The notes under the pieces: model-generated
Seen by the model: only the letters and a program-made list of their open reading frames with translations
Databases searched by the model: none
What the model was told of the DNA's origin: nothing
In this document: positions 30,266-38,968 of the stretch, in pieces
How the letters are laid out: every line of letters begins with the position of its first letter
How positions within the stretch are numbered: position 1 is the stretch's first letter
Position numbers and translations under genes: made by a program
From: Enterobacter quasihormaechei
Lineage (GTDB): Bacteria; Pseudomonadota; Gammaproteobacteria; Enterobacterales; Enterobacteriaceae
Reading direction: 5' to 3'
Assembly (NCBI RefSeq): GCF_004331385.1
Contig: NZ_SJON01000018.1
Coordinates: forward strand, 33,117-97,116
Length of the DNA stretch: 64,000 bases

Positions 30266-31657
30266 ATGCTGAAAAAGATTACCCGACGCCGATTTGTCTC
30301 TTCATTATCCGTCCTGGCCGCCATGCCGCTGCTGTCGCCCCGCGCTGCGCGGGCGGCGACCGGGAAGACGGTTTCTGTCGATCGCTACAACAATAACGAC
30401 TGGATCGCCGCCTTTAAGCAGGCCTTTACCGAGGGCGATACCGTTATTGTTCCCGCCGGGTTAACCTGTGAAAACATCAATACCGGCATTTTTATTCCTG
30501 ATGGCAAAACCCTGCTGATCCGCGGCGCGCTGAAGGGCAACGGACGCGGACGGTTTGTGCTTCAGGAAGGCTGCAAGGTCATTGGGGAAGGAGAAGGGCG
30601 CACGCATAACATCACGCTGGACGTGCGTGGCTCCGACTGCGTCATTAAAGGGCTGGCGATGAGCGGCTTCGGCCCCGTCACCCAGATCTACATTGGCGGC
30701 AAAAAGCCGCGAGTGATGCGTAACCTGCTTATCGATCGCCTCACCGTGAGCCAGGCCAACTACGCCATTCTGCGCCAGGGATTCCATAATCAGGTGGACG
30801 GTGCGCGCATTACCAACTGTAAGTTCAGCCACTTGCAGGGTGACGCGATAGAGTGGAACGTGGCGATTAACGACCGCAACATCCTGATTTCCGACCACGC
30901 CATCGATAATATCAACTGCACCAACGGCAAGATCAACTGGGGCATAGGCATTGGGCTTGCCGGCAGCACCTATGATAACGACTATCCGGAAAAGCAGACC
31001 GTTAAAAACTTCGTTGTGGCAAATATCACCGGCAGCAACTGTCGGCAGCTGGTGCATGTCGAAAACGGTAAACACTTTGTGATCCGTAATATCAAGGCCA
31101 GCAATATCACTCCTGACTTCAGTAAAAAGGCCGGAATTGATAACGCGACGGTAGCTATTTATGGCTGTGATAATTTCGTTATTGATAATGTCGATATGGT
31201 AAACAGCGCCGGAATGTTAATCGGGTATGGCGTGATTAAGGGCGATTATCTGTCGATACCGCAAAACTTCAAGCTTAACGATATTCATCTGGATAACCGA
31301 CAGCTTGCCTATAAGCTGCGCGGAATTCAAATTTCTTCAGGCAATGCCACGTCGTTTGTCGCCATTACCAACGTTGAGATGCAGCGAGCCACGCTGGAGC
31401 TGCACAACAAACCGCAGCACCTTTTCCTGCGTAATATCAAGGTGATGCAGGAGTCTACGACGGGGCCCGCCCTGAAGATGAACTTCGACCTGCGCAAAGA
31501 CGTGCGCGGGAAGTTTATGGCTAAAAACGAGACGCTGCTGTCGCTCGCGAACATAAAAGCGGTTAATGAAAAGGGACAGAGCTCGGTGGATATTGATCGG
31601 GTCGATCAACACGTGGTGAATACGGAACGGTTGAATTTTGCGCTGCCACACAGGTAA
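30266..31657 (+). CDS. wcaM: Colanic acid protein WcaM, Tat-exported beta-helix protein
   Basis: Last gene of the colanic acid operon, of uncertain biochemical role. It has 463 residues (E. coli 464). The N terminus has a twin-arginine signal: TRRRFVSS at residues 6-13, a hydrophobic stretch, and a cleavage-like ARAA near 30-33. Export of the folded protein by Tat is therefore expected. The mature part is rich in N/I/V repeats ([23 protein letters not shown]), typical of a right-handed parallel beta-helix as in polysaccharide lyases. A lyase or scaffold role is possible but unproven. Confidence 0.94.
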   Translation: MLKKITRRRFVSSLSVLAAMPLLSPRAARAATGKTVSVDRYNNNDWIAAFKQAFTEGDTVIVPAGLTCENINTGIFIPDGKTLLIRGALKGNGRGRFVLQEGCKVIGEGEGRTHNITLDVRGSDCVIKGLAMSGFGPVTQIYIGGKKPRVMRNLLIDRLTVSQANYAILRQGFHNQVDGARITNCKFSHLQGDAIEWNVAINDRNILISDHAIDNINCTNGKINWGIGIGLAGSTYDNDYPEKQTVKNFVVANITGSNCRQLVHVENGKHFVIRNIKASNITPDFSKKAGIDNATVAIYGCDNFVIDNVDMVNSAGMLIGYGVIKGDYLSIPQNFKLNDIHLDNRQLAYKLRGIQISSGNATSFVAITNVEMQRATLELHNKPQHLFLRNIKVMQESTTGPALKMNFDLRKDVRGKFMAKNETLLSLANIKAVNEKGQSSVDIDRVDQHVVNTERLNFALPHR

Positions 31658-31796
31658 TCACACAGGCTATTTTGCGACTATTCCTGGAACAGAATCGCGA
31701 TCTATTCAGATTACAACTACTGTAATTTGTGGTGGGGTGACCTAGGATTACGTCATATTTACGGCAAAACATGCTGGCGAAAACAGGTTTAAAAGC

Positions 31797-31802
31797 TATA
31801 AT
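31797..31802 (+). promoter_or_regulatory. Candidate galF promoter -10
   Basis: A perfect TATAAT lies about 30 bases before the galF ATG in the 174-base wcaM-galF gap. The -35 is weak (CTGGCG at 31774-31779, 17-base spacing). A leader this short would be unusual but workable. Confidence 0.4.
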
Positions 31803-31831
31803 TCGTCAACCATTTTAAGGTGGAAGAAATA

Positions 31832-32725
31832 ATGATTAATTTGAAAGCAGTCATACCGGTAGCGGGTCTGGGCATGCACATGTTGCCAGCCACAAAGGCC
31901 ATTCCTAAAGAGATGCTGCCGATCGTTGACAAGCCGATGATTCAGTACATCGTCGACGAGATTGTTGCTGCGGGGATCAAAGAAATCGTTCTGGTAACGC
32001 ACTCTTCAAAGAATGCGGTAGAGAACCACTTCGACACCTCTTATGAACTCGAAGCGCTGCTTGAGCAGCGCGTTAAGCGTCAGCTTCTGGCAGAAGTTCA
32101 GTCTATCTGCCCTCCTGGCGTGACCATCATGAACGTGCGTCAGGCACAGCCGCTGGGCCTGGGACACTCCATCCTGTGCGCGCGCCCGGTCGTGGGTGAC
32201 AACCCGTTCATCGTGGTTCTGCCGGATATCATCATTGATACCGCCTCTGCCGATCCGCTGCGTTACAACCTGGCGGCAATGGTTGCACGCTTCAACGAAA
32301 CGGGCCGCAGCCAGGTGCTGGCGAAACGTATGAAGGGCGATCTCTCTGAGTACTCTGTCATTCAGACTAAAGAGCCGCTGGAGACGGAAGGGCAGGTGAG
32401 CCGTATCGTTGAGTTTATTGAAAAACCCGATCAGCCGCAGACCCTGGACTCCGACCTGATGGCGGTAGGCCGTTATGTGCTGAATGCGGATATCTGGGCT
32501 GAGCTGGAGAAAACCGAGCCGGGCGCCTGGGACCGTATCCAGCTGACCGATGCGATTGCTGAGCTGGGGAAAAAGCAGTCCGTTGATGCCATGCTGATGA
32601 CCGGTGACAGCTATGACTGCGGTAAGAAAATGGGGTATATGCAGGCGTTTGTGAACTACGGTCTGCGTAACCTGAAGGAAGGGGCGAAGTTCAGAGAAAC
32701 TGTAGTCAAGTTGCTTTCCTCTTAA
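31832..32725 (+). CDS. galF: GalF, UTP-glucose-1-phosphate uridylyltransferase-like regulator
   Basis: Paralogue of GalU that marks the left edge of the O-antigen locus. The ATG at 31832 ([12 protein letters not shown]) with AAGGTGGAAG upstream gives 297 residues, as in E. coli; the in-frame ATG at 31820 lies inside the ribosome binding region. In GalU the nucleotide loop reads GLGTRMLPATK; here it is [11 protein letters not shown], so the key arginine is absent. This substitution is characteristic of GalF, which has little activity itself and is reported to modulate GalU and UDP-glucose pools. Confidence 0.96.
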   Translation: MINLKAVIPVAGLGMHMLPATKAIPKEMLPIVDKPMIQYIVDEIVAAGIKEIVLVTHSSKNAVENHFDTSYELEALLEQRVKRQLLAEVQSICPPGVTIMNVRQAQPLGLGHSILCARPVVGDNPFIVVLPDIIIDTASADPLRYNLAAMVARFNETGRSQVLAKRMKGDLSEYSVIQTKEPLETEGQVSRIVEFIEKPDQPQTLDSDLMAVGRYVLNADIWAELEKTEPGAWDRIQLTDAIAELGKKQSVDAMLMTGDSYDCGKKMGYMQAFVNYGLRNLKEGAKFRETVVKLLSS

Positions 32726-32796
32726 TAATTTGTTAGAGCTAAAATTTGATTATTATTTAAGCTAATAGTTCTATGTAAGGAACCATTAGTAACATA

Positions 32797-32838
32797 GTGT
32801 AGCACTGGCTGAAGTTTAGCCAGTGCGGTAGCGTGCCT
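32797..32838 (+). promoter_or_regulatory. JUMPstart with ops element, O-antigen operon
   Basis: A short inverted repeat (CACTGGCT...AGCCAGTG) is followed directly by the ops core GCGGTAGCGTG at 32825-32835 and CCT. It lies in the 224-base gap between galF and the first O-antigen gene, the standard place for the RfaH-dependent JUMPstart. Bases 32726-32949 otherwise hold no gene. Confidence 0.9.
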
Positions 32839-32949
32839 ACTAATTATAGTTTTATATTAAAATCTGAGTAAAAAATGATCAGATGTGGTCATTTATTTGA
32901 GTGACCAGTTCGATATAGTTTCTAAGTTACAATAATCCGAGTACTCAAA

Positions 32950-34185
32950 ATGTTAACACTAGGGTTGGTTTTTTTTATCTTTTTGATTTTTTTAAGGACA
33001 AAAAATAGCAATTACAGCATTTACTACATTTGTTATATTTCTTTTTTTATAATATGCCATTTCGTGTATTTTATAAGCAAGGATGGTTTTTTAGACATTA
33101 ATTTGAATGACTCAGAGTGGCAAGCTTTTTGGCAAACTGTCATATTATTATTAGTGACAGTTGTAACCTATCGTTTTGCATCTGTCATTATTAAAATTGG
33201 TCCACCTCAAATCGATGTTCTAAAATTTAATGTAGGTCATCGGTTTCTTCTTTTGTTATATTCAATTGGAGTTGTTATTTACACTCTGCAAAATGGAATC
33301 GCACTTGGACTGTCTTATAATGAACGCTTGACTGCAAATACAGGCGGAGGTTTGTCCATCATATTAATGTACGCATATATACCGGCAATGATTTTAGCAT
33401 ATATAAGTATGCCTAACAGAAAGAATCTATTTCTTTGTCTTTGCTTGAGTACATTATGTGGCATTATATACTATATTGTTATTGGCGGTTCCCGAAACGT
33501 ATTAGCGGCAGGTGTGTTTTCTTTAATTTATCTGGCACTTTTATATAAGAATATAAACAAGAAACAACTCTTTTTGGCACTGGCCATAGGGGTTATGACA
33601 TTGATGCTCCTGGAGTTATATCGTTATGTAAATAATTTTTCTGACGCATTAGATTTTATCCTCAATGGAGGAGTCCAGGTCATCTTATTTGCGTTTGAGT
33701 CTTTTTCCCCTATGCATGCAGTATTGAATATAAATGATGCATTAACAAAGAATTATTTCGAGATTCAATATGCGACCACTTTCTTAAATGAATTTTCGAT
33801 AATTATTCCTAGGTTTTTATGGGAAGGGAAACCTATCAATGTTTACAATAATGGCTATTTTTACACAGCCGAAATATTAGGCTTAGATACAAATCTGACA
33901 ATGTCACCTACTTTCTTAGGAAGTTGTTTGATTATGTTTGGGCAGACGTTCTATTGGATTGGCGGTATCCTATGCGGTTTGATTATTTTTATATTTGATA
34001 AAATAATATCGTCTTCAAAAACACGCTACATAAAACTATTATTGTTAAGTAGTATTGGATATCTGTTCTTCTGGGTGCGGGACGGATTTGAAGTATATTG
34101 CTATGTCTTGATAAAGTTCGGGATAATAATGATGATTATGTATGCTTTTAATTCATTTATGAGTTCGTTGATTATAAGAAGATGA
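32950..34185 (+). CDS. wzy: O-antigen polymerase Wzy (putative)
   Basis: Putative inner-membrane polymerase that joins lipid-linked O units in the periplasm. The protein is 411 residues and very hydrophobic with about 11-12 membrane segments. The family-type segment GGSRNVLAAGVFSL lies near residue 178. A large polar loop with IIPRFLWEGKPINVYNNGYF (about 284-303) matches the PRxLWxxKP pattern common in oligosaccharide repeat-unit polymerases. Strongly AT-rich codon use, unlike flanking galF and gnd, marks it as laterally acquired. The ribosome binding site is weak. It overlaps the next gene by 4 bases. The class is clear; serotype is unknown. Confidence 0.82.
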   Translation: MLTLGLVFFIFLIFLRTKNSNYSIYYICYISFFIICHFVYFISKDGFLDINLNDSEWQAFWQTVILLLVTVVTYRFASVIIKIGPPQIDVLKFNVGHRFLLLLYSIGVVIYTLQNGIALGLSYNERLTANTGGGLSIILMYAYIPAMILAYISMPNRKNLFLCLCLSTLCGIIYYIVIGGSRNVLAAGVFSLIYLALLYKNINKKQLFLALAIGVMTLMLLELYRYVNNFSDALDFILNGGVQVILFAFESFSPMHAVLNINDALTKNYFEIQYATTFLNEFSIIIPRFLWEGKPINVYNNGYFYTAEILGLDTNLTMSPTFLGSCLIMFGQTFYWIGGILCGLIIFIFDKIISSSKTRYIKLLLLSSIGYLFFWVRDGFEVYCYVLIKFGIIMMIMYAFNSFMSSLIIRR

Positions 34186-35360
34186 ATAGAATAAACTTAA
34201 TTTTCTCAATGATTGTTAGCGATAAATTTTGGTCACTGCTTTTTACGGTTTTGCCTGGTGTAAATAGAGTGGTGTTGTTCTTTATCGTATCGCACGTAGT
34301 TACAACACATACTTTTGCGCTTTTCTCTTCCGTATATTCTATCGCTGTTATTATATCAATGATTGGTGGAGTTGGTGTTGGAACAGTAATATTAAAAAAT
34401 AATACCGAATTTGGTATGCTGGGCTTCGTTAAAGCTACAATAATTGGTTTCGTGACTAGCCTATGTTCAGCGCTAATTATTTTATTTTTCTTTAAAGATC
34501 TTTTATCATCAAGTTGGCTAGGTTTAATTATTTTATCTGTTGGTTTGATTATGAATCAAATACTCAGATATATGATCATCCTGAACAAAAAATTTAAAAT
34601 AGGCGCATTAAACGAATTAGTCCTTATGTTGCCATCTTTGATTTTTTTGATGATGAGTCGAATGGACTTGATTTCTATTTTAGGAATAATGTATATCATA
34701 CAATCGTTACTCATTGTTCTAATTTGTTTCAAGAATTCAAATAACCCTAAACTGAGTTACTTCAAAGGAACTTTTTATATAGGTAACTCAAATCTTATCT
34801 CTTCAGGTATTCTATATTTCCTACCAATGATTGCGTTTTCATTGTCTGGAGCGGAGATAACGTCAATCATCTCCCTAATGGTTACGGCTGCTGGGATAAT
34901 TACTGTTTTTCCAAGAGCTATGCTAAATTTGAAAGTAAAAGATTTTCATTTAATACTCTTAAATAATAAAGAACAATATCATGAGCAATCAAGAACATTC
35001 AAAAAACAGATACTATATATTATGATGTTGGGATTCGTTGCTATGATCAGCTATGTTTACATCGCTGCTAAAGACGCTTCTACTATTGAGATTTTGATCG
35101 TAGGTTTATGTATATTTTCATTTATCTCCGTTGGCCAATATTCAATTATTGAATCGACATTAATAAATCTTGTCGGAAAAGAAAAACTATCATTATTATT
35201 AAATGCTATTACGTTTACAATTTTTATTATTATATATTACGTTATGCATAAATTTATATCGTTCCCACCTTTAATAGCTATTGTTATTTTAAGTGGTACA
35301 GTTCTTATAGCTTACTATATAAGATATTTTATTATGAAGAAGGTATTGGCGGAGGTCTAA
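34182..35360 (+). CDS. wzx: O-antigen flippase Wzx (putative)
   Basis: Putative MOP-superfamily exporter that would turn the O unit across the inner membrane. It has 392 residues, slightly short for Wzx, with about 12 hydrophobic segments spread over its length and charged loops such as SRTFKKQ near 270. The N-terminal GVNRVVLFFIVSHVVTTHTFALFSS resembles the first two helices of polysaccharide flippases. Position next to wzy and the absence of another candidate in the island support the call. AT-rich codon use. Starts in the wzy stop codon (ATGA). Confidence 0.75.
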   Translation: MNRINLIFSMIVSDKFWSLLFTVLPGVNRVVLFFIVSHVVTTHTFALFSSVYSIAVIISMIGGVGVGTVILKNNTEFGMLGFVKATIIGFVTSLCSALIILFFFKDLLSSSWLGLIILSVGLIMNQILRYMIILNKKFKIGALNELVLMLPSLIFLMMSRMDLISILGIMYIIQSLLIVLICFKNSNNPKLSYFKGTFYIGNSNLISSGILYFLPMIAFSLSGAEITSIISLMVTAAGIITVFPRAMLNLKVKDFHLILLNNKEQYHEQSRTFKKQILYIMMLGFVAMISYVYIAAKDASTIEILIVGLCIFSFISVGQYSIIESTLINLVGKEKLSLLLNAITFTIFIIIYYVMHKFISFPPLIAIVILSGTVLIAYYIRYFIMKKVLAEV

Positions 35361-35361
35361 G

Positions 35362-36852
35362 GTGTCTTTTTTAACTTATAACAGCAACATAAATTTAGAG
35401 TTTGATAATTTTATACGCACCTCAAAAACATCATATAACTTTACTCTAGCTAATGAGGAAGGCTGTATATATTATGATTCAAGCGATTGGTTAGATGTAC
35501 CCCATATCAAATCTAACAAAAGTGAGATAATTGTTTCAGGTTGGTTTGTTAATGACAAATATGAACGTAATAACATACATTGGTTAAAAAAATGTCTTGA
35601 TGAAGGTGAGGCGTTTGCAACTATAACTAAAAAAATAATTTCCGGCATGTTTATAGCTTTCTACCACGATAAAAATGTTGGTAAAGTTAAGGTCTTCACT
35701 GATCCTTTTTCGCTATCACCTCATTATTACAATGTTTCTGACGGCAGTCTTCATATTTCTCCATGCGCAGCAGTATTCTCTCAGCCAAAAAACAAAAAAA
35801 TTGAAGAAATCCTTTTAGCACAGGGACATCTTTTCGGTAACTATACAATTTATGAGAATGTGTATCGCTTTATACCCGGAGATATAATTGAAATAGAAAA
35901 TTCTAATATTAAGATTTCTAACTATGGCTATGAAATTGATGCAGCTAATATTGATGTGATTCAGGAAGCAAGAGCCCTTTTGTCAACCACACCTTCTGAT
36001 TTACAATCTATAGCATTATCAGCAGGATTCGATTCGAGATTTATTCTCTCAGTTTCAGAACCTCAATTTGCGTATACTTGGGGTCCCGAGAATTCTGCTG
36101 ACGTACAGAATGGTAAAAAATTAGCTGCATTCCGTAACATTAAATTCGAGTCTTTTAGGTTTAAAAGTAACCCAGTTACCGAAATCGATAAATCAATTTG
36201 TAAACAGCTTTTCAGTGGAAGTGTCAAAGCATATAATCCCCAATTTTTTAGTAACTATCGCCATGCTGCCAGTTTATCGGAGAAAAACACCATTGCTCTT
36301 GATGGCTATTTAGGAGATGTATTGCAGCGAGGTGTTTATATGTCCTTTGGAGGAAAGTTAGGTGAGTTTTATAAACTTTTCCCGTTTTTATCCTCTTCTT
36401 TTTTAAAGCCTGAGTATTTGCTAAGAAAGCGTTACAAAAAATTGAACAATGCGCAGTTTAAATATGTTTTAGAAGATTTTTATAGTAAAACCTCAAAAAT
36501 AAATGCCATTGATTCTTTACAAAAAGTTACATACTATGAGTTTATTTATGGCAGAGGACTTCGTTTTATTACTAGTGGGGCTTTAGTAATGAATCTTTGC
36601 TTTAAAACAACTATTCCCTTATTCGCCTCGCGCAATATATTTAATTACTTTATTAATCAAAAAGCTTCAGATATATTAACGTATAAAACTTTCTACAAAG
36701 TTTGGAAAAATCAAGATGACTTTTACAGGAACATGAAATCTGAGGGTGCCTACAGTCCTGGAACAAATCCAAATCTAGTGCCTTTTTTAAATCTTTTCGG
36801 AAGAGTTATTACAAATTTCCATCCGAAATTTAAAAATTATACAAAGGAATAA
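35362..36852 (+). CDS. Asparagine-synthase-like protein of the O-antigen island
   Basis: A 496-residue protein with the layout of glutamine-dependent asparagine synthetases. Residues about 60-180 resemble the class II glutaminase fold (SGMFIAFYHDKN, KVFTDPFSLSPHYY). However, the essential Cys after the initiator Met is absent: it begins MSFLTYNS from a GTG. The C-terminal ATP-pyrophosphatase domain has ALSAGFDSRF at 218-227, a variant of the SGGxDS PP-loop (SAGFDS, residues 220-225). It may amidate or conjugate an amino group to a sugar, using ammonia or another amine. A role in free asparagine synthesis is unlikely here. A good ribosome binding site (GGAGG, 35351-35355) precedes the GTG. AT-rich. 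Confidence 0.75.
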   Translation: MSFLTYNSNINLEFDNFIRTSKTSYNFTLANEEGCIYYDSSDWLDVPHIKSNKSEIIVSGWFVNDKYERNNIHWLKKCLDEGEAFATITKKIISGMFIAFYHDKNVGKVKVFTDPFSLSPHYYNVSDGSLHISPCAAVFSQPKNKKIEEILLAQGHLFGNYTIYENVYRFIPGDIIEIENSNIKISNYGYEIDAANIDVIQEARALLSTTPSDLQSIALSAGFDSRFILSVSEPQFAYTWGPENSADVQNGKKLAAFRNIKFESFRFKSNPVTEIDKSICKQLFSGSVKAYNPQFFSNYRHAASLSEKNTIALDGYLGDVLQRGVYMSFGGKLGEFYKLFPFLSSSFLKPEYLLRKRYKKLNNAQFKYVLEDFYSKTSKINAIDSLQKVTYYEFIYGRGLRFITSGALVMNLCFKTTIPLFASRNIFNYFINQKASDILTYKTFYKVWKNQDDFYRNMKSEGAYSPGTNPNLVPFLNLFGRVITNFHPKFKNYTKE

Positions 36853-36854
36853 GA

Positions 36855-37904
36855 ATGAATATTCTTTTGATCAGTAACATGTATCCTTCAAAGAAACATC
36901 CTGATTTTGGGGTTTTTGTAGAAAGAATAGTAAAAGAGCTTGAAACCAACAATAATAATATTCACTTGTGCGTGAGAGATAGTAAAGGTAAAAATAAACT
37001 TGCCAAAGTTGTAAGCTACCTTACCCTATATTTTAAAACGATCTATAAATTATTGTTTAATAAATACGACTTCATTTATTGCCATTATGTATCTCATACA
37101 GCATTGCCAATTATAATTGCTTCATCTTTCGGTAAAAAAATGAATATTGTAAGCCATGTACATGGCGGTGATATTAAACTCTTGAAAGGAAGAAATAAAT
37201 TATTCCATCGATTGAAAAATCAACTTACTACATCAATTTTTAAAAAAAGCTCCACAATAATATGCCCTTCACCCAGTTATTCAGAATTCTTGCTCGCAAA
37301 TTTTAAAGCAAACGATAAAAATATTGTCGTATATCCTTCTGGAGGCGTAGATAGGTGCTTTAATTATAAGGGGGCAGTTCTAAAATCCAAAGATGAAATA
37401 GTGATTGGATATGCTGGAAGGTTGGTTCAATCAAAAAATGTTGATCTGATAATCAAGGCAATCAAAGGAACTGAAAAGTTAAAGTTATCAATTGTAGGAG
37501 ACGGTGAGCAGAAAAATGAGTTGATGGCGATCAGCAAAGATGCAAATGTAGAATTCATCAAACCATTACCTCATACCGAACTTGCTTCTTGGTTTAAAAA
37601 AATCGACCTGCTAATTTATCCTTCTGAAAGTGAAAGCCTTGGATTAGTTCCTTTGGAGGCTATGGCTTGTGGAGTATATTGTGTTTTAACAAAAATACCT
37701 GCTTTCAATGAATTCAAAAGCCAGGGGTTGAATTTCTTACAAATTAATGATTTTGAATCTGACGCGATTCGAGACGCTATTGTGAAATTTTCCCAGTTTG
37801 GGGACGATGAATTAAATAATATTAACAAATGCAATAGTGAAATCGTTATTCAAAAATATGGGGCGGATAATGTTAAAGAGGTGCTAAAAGGTGTTTTTCA
37901 ATAA
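36855..37904 (+). CDS. O-antigen glycosyltransferase, GT4 family
   Basis: GT-B fold transferase of 349 residues, presumed to build the O unit on undecaprenyl carrier at the cytoplasmic face. The N terminus MNILLISNMYPSKKHPDFGVF is typical of GT4. The C-terminal half has IGYAGRLVQSKNVDLIIKAI and the acidic pair in SESESLGLVPLEAMACGV near 256-273. It starts 2 bases after the asparagine-synthase-like gene and overlaps the next gene by 14 bases. Donor and linkage are unknown. AT-rich. Confidence 0.85.
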   Translation: MNILLISNMYPSKKHPDFGVFVERIVKELETNNNNIHLCVRDSKGKNKLAKVVSYLTLYFKTIYKLLFNKYDFIYCHYVSHTALPIIIASSFGKKMNIVSHVHGGDIKLLKGRNKLFHRLKNQLTTSIFKKSSTIICPSPSYSEFLLANFKANDKNIVVYPSGGVDRCFNYKGAVLKSKDEIVIGYAGRLVQSKNVDLIIKAIKGTEKLKLSIVGDGEQKNELMAISKDANVEFIKPLPHTELASWFKKIDLLIYPSESESLGLVPLEAMACGVYCVLTKIPAFNEFKSQGLNFLQINDFESDAIRDAIVKFSQFGDDELNNINKCNSEIVIQKYGADNVKEVLKGVFQ

Positions 37905-38385
37905 AAAAACTAAGCAAGTATTGATGTTTGTTTATGGCGAAGGTGGGCATGAAGCTCAAATGAATAGATTTGCGCCGAACCTGTTAAATAAACTTGATAA
38001 TTACTATGCTATAACATTATCTGATTCTAAGAAAAAGCCATTATGGGCAGATGAGCATTTTATTACTCAAGAATTCAGAAATAAATATGCTTGGGTAAAT
38101 GTCCTGAAAAATTTAGGGCCGTTGAACATTTTTTTAAAGACTTTCTTAATTATACGTCGGACTAACTGTCGTGCAATTGTTACTACAGGTCCCGGTATTG
38201 CGATTTCTGCTGCAATTGCAGCGAAACTACTAAATGTTAAAATCATTCATATCGAAACATGGTCACGCTTTACAACACGCTCATTTTCAGGACGAATTAT
38301 GTATCATTTGGCTTCAAAATTTTATGTTCAAAATGAGTCTTTATTGCAATTATATCCTAAAGCAATTTTTTCAGGAAGATTATGA
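37891..38385 (+). CDS. Split glycosyltransferase subunit, PssD/Cps14F (Alg14-like)
   Basis: A 164-residue protein resembling the membrane-anchoring and acceptor subunit of two-part transferases such as PssD of Rhizobium, Cps14F of Streptococcus and eukaryotic Alg14. Visible features are the N-terminal glycine/histidine loop VYGEGGHEAQMNRF, VTTGPGIAISAAIAAKL near 92-108, and IIHIETWSRFTTRSFSGR. It begins with GTG and overlaps the preceding GT4 gene by 14 bases. The partner subunit follows with a 4-base overlap, as usual for this pair. Confidence 0.82.
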   Translation: MFFNKKTKQVLMFVYGEGGHEAQMNRFAPNLLNKLDNYYAITLSDSKKKPLWADEHFITQEFRNKYAWVNVLKNLGPLNIFLKTFLIIRRTNCRAIVTTGPGIAISAAIAAKLLNVKIIHIETWSRFTTRSFSGRIMYHLASKFYVQNESLLQLYPKAIFSGRL

Positions 38386-38840
38386 AGGTTTTTGTCACAG
38401 TAGGTACAACTTCTTTTGATTCAATGATTAAAAGAATTGATGAGTACTTTTTTGGACGAAAAGACTATGAGGTAACGTTCCAGATGGCTGATGGAAAATA
38501 TATGCCTCGTAGCGGTGAGTACTTTGGTTTTACTGATGATATCCAAAGTTACTATATCAATTCTGATTTAATAATTACCCACTCCGGAGCTGGTACTATT
38601 TATTCTTTGGTTGAACAACGAAAGAAAATTATAGCTGTTCCAAATTTAGAAAGGATAGACAAGCATCAGAGTGACTTAGCATGTTATATGGAGAAATTCG
38701 GTTATCTCTTAGTATGGTGGGATTATATCAACTTTGAAGATTTAATGAAAAGGATCGAAACTTTTGTACCTAACGAATATCAAAAGATCCCTTTCAATAA
38801 GTATGACGCAATAGCGGATTATATTAACTCGTTGCCTTAA
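38382..38840 (+). CDS. Split glycosyltransferase catalytic subunit, PssE/Cps14G (Alg13-like)
   Basis: A 152-residue protein matching the C-terminal half of GT28 enzymes (Alg13, MurG). It begins MKVFVTVGTTSFDSM and has DLIITHSGAGTIYSL near 65-79 and the conserved KKIIAVPN. With the preceding PssD-like protein it should form one beta-glycosyltransferase. In characterised pairs the product is a beta-1,4 linkage of GlcA (PssDE) or Gal (Cps14FG). Last gene of the AT-rich island. Confidence 0.85.
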   Translation: MKVFVTVGTTSFDSMIKRIDEYFFGRKDYEVTFQMADGKYMPRSGEYFGFTDDIQSYYINSDLIITHSGAGTIYSLVEQRKKIIAVPNLERIDKHQSDLACYMEKFGYLLVWWDYINFEDLMKRIETFVPNEYQKIPFNKYDAIADYINSLP

Positions 38841-38968
38841 CTATATTGATTATCATAGTCTTTGTGGCACATCAAAATTTGTATATACTCATAATAAAAC
38901 CTAAGTTAAGATATTTATACTTTCAAGCCGCGCACAGTCGCGGCGACCACACCTGACAGGAGTATGTA

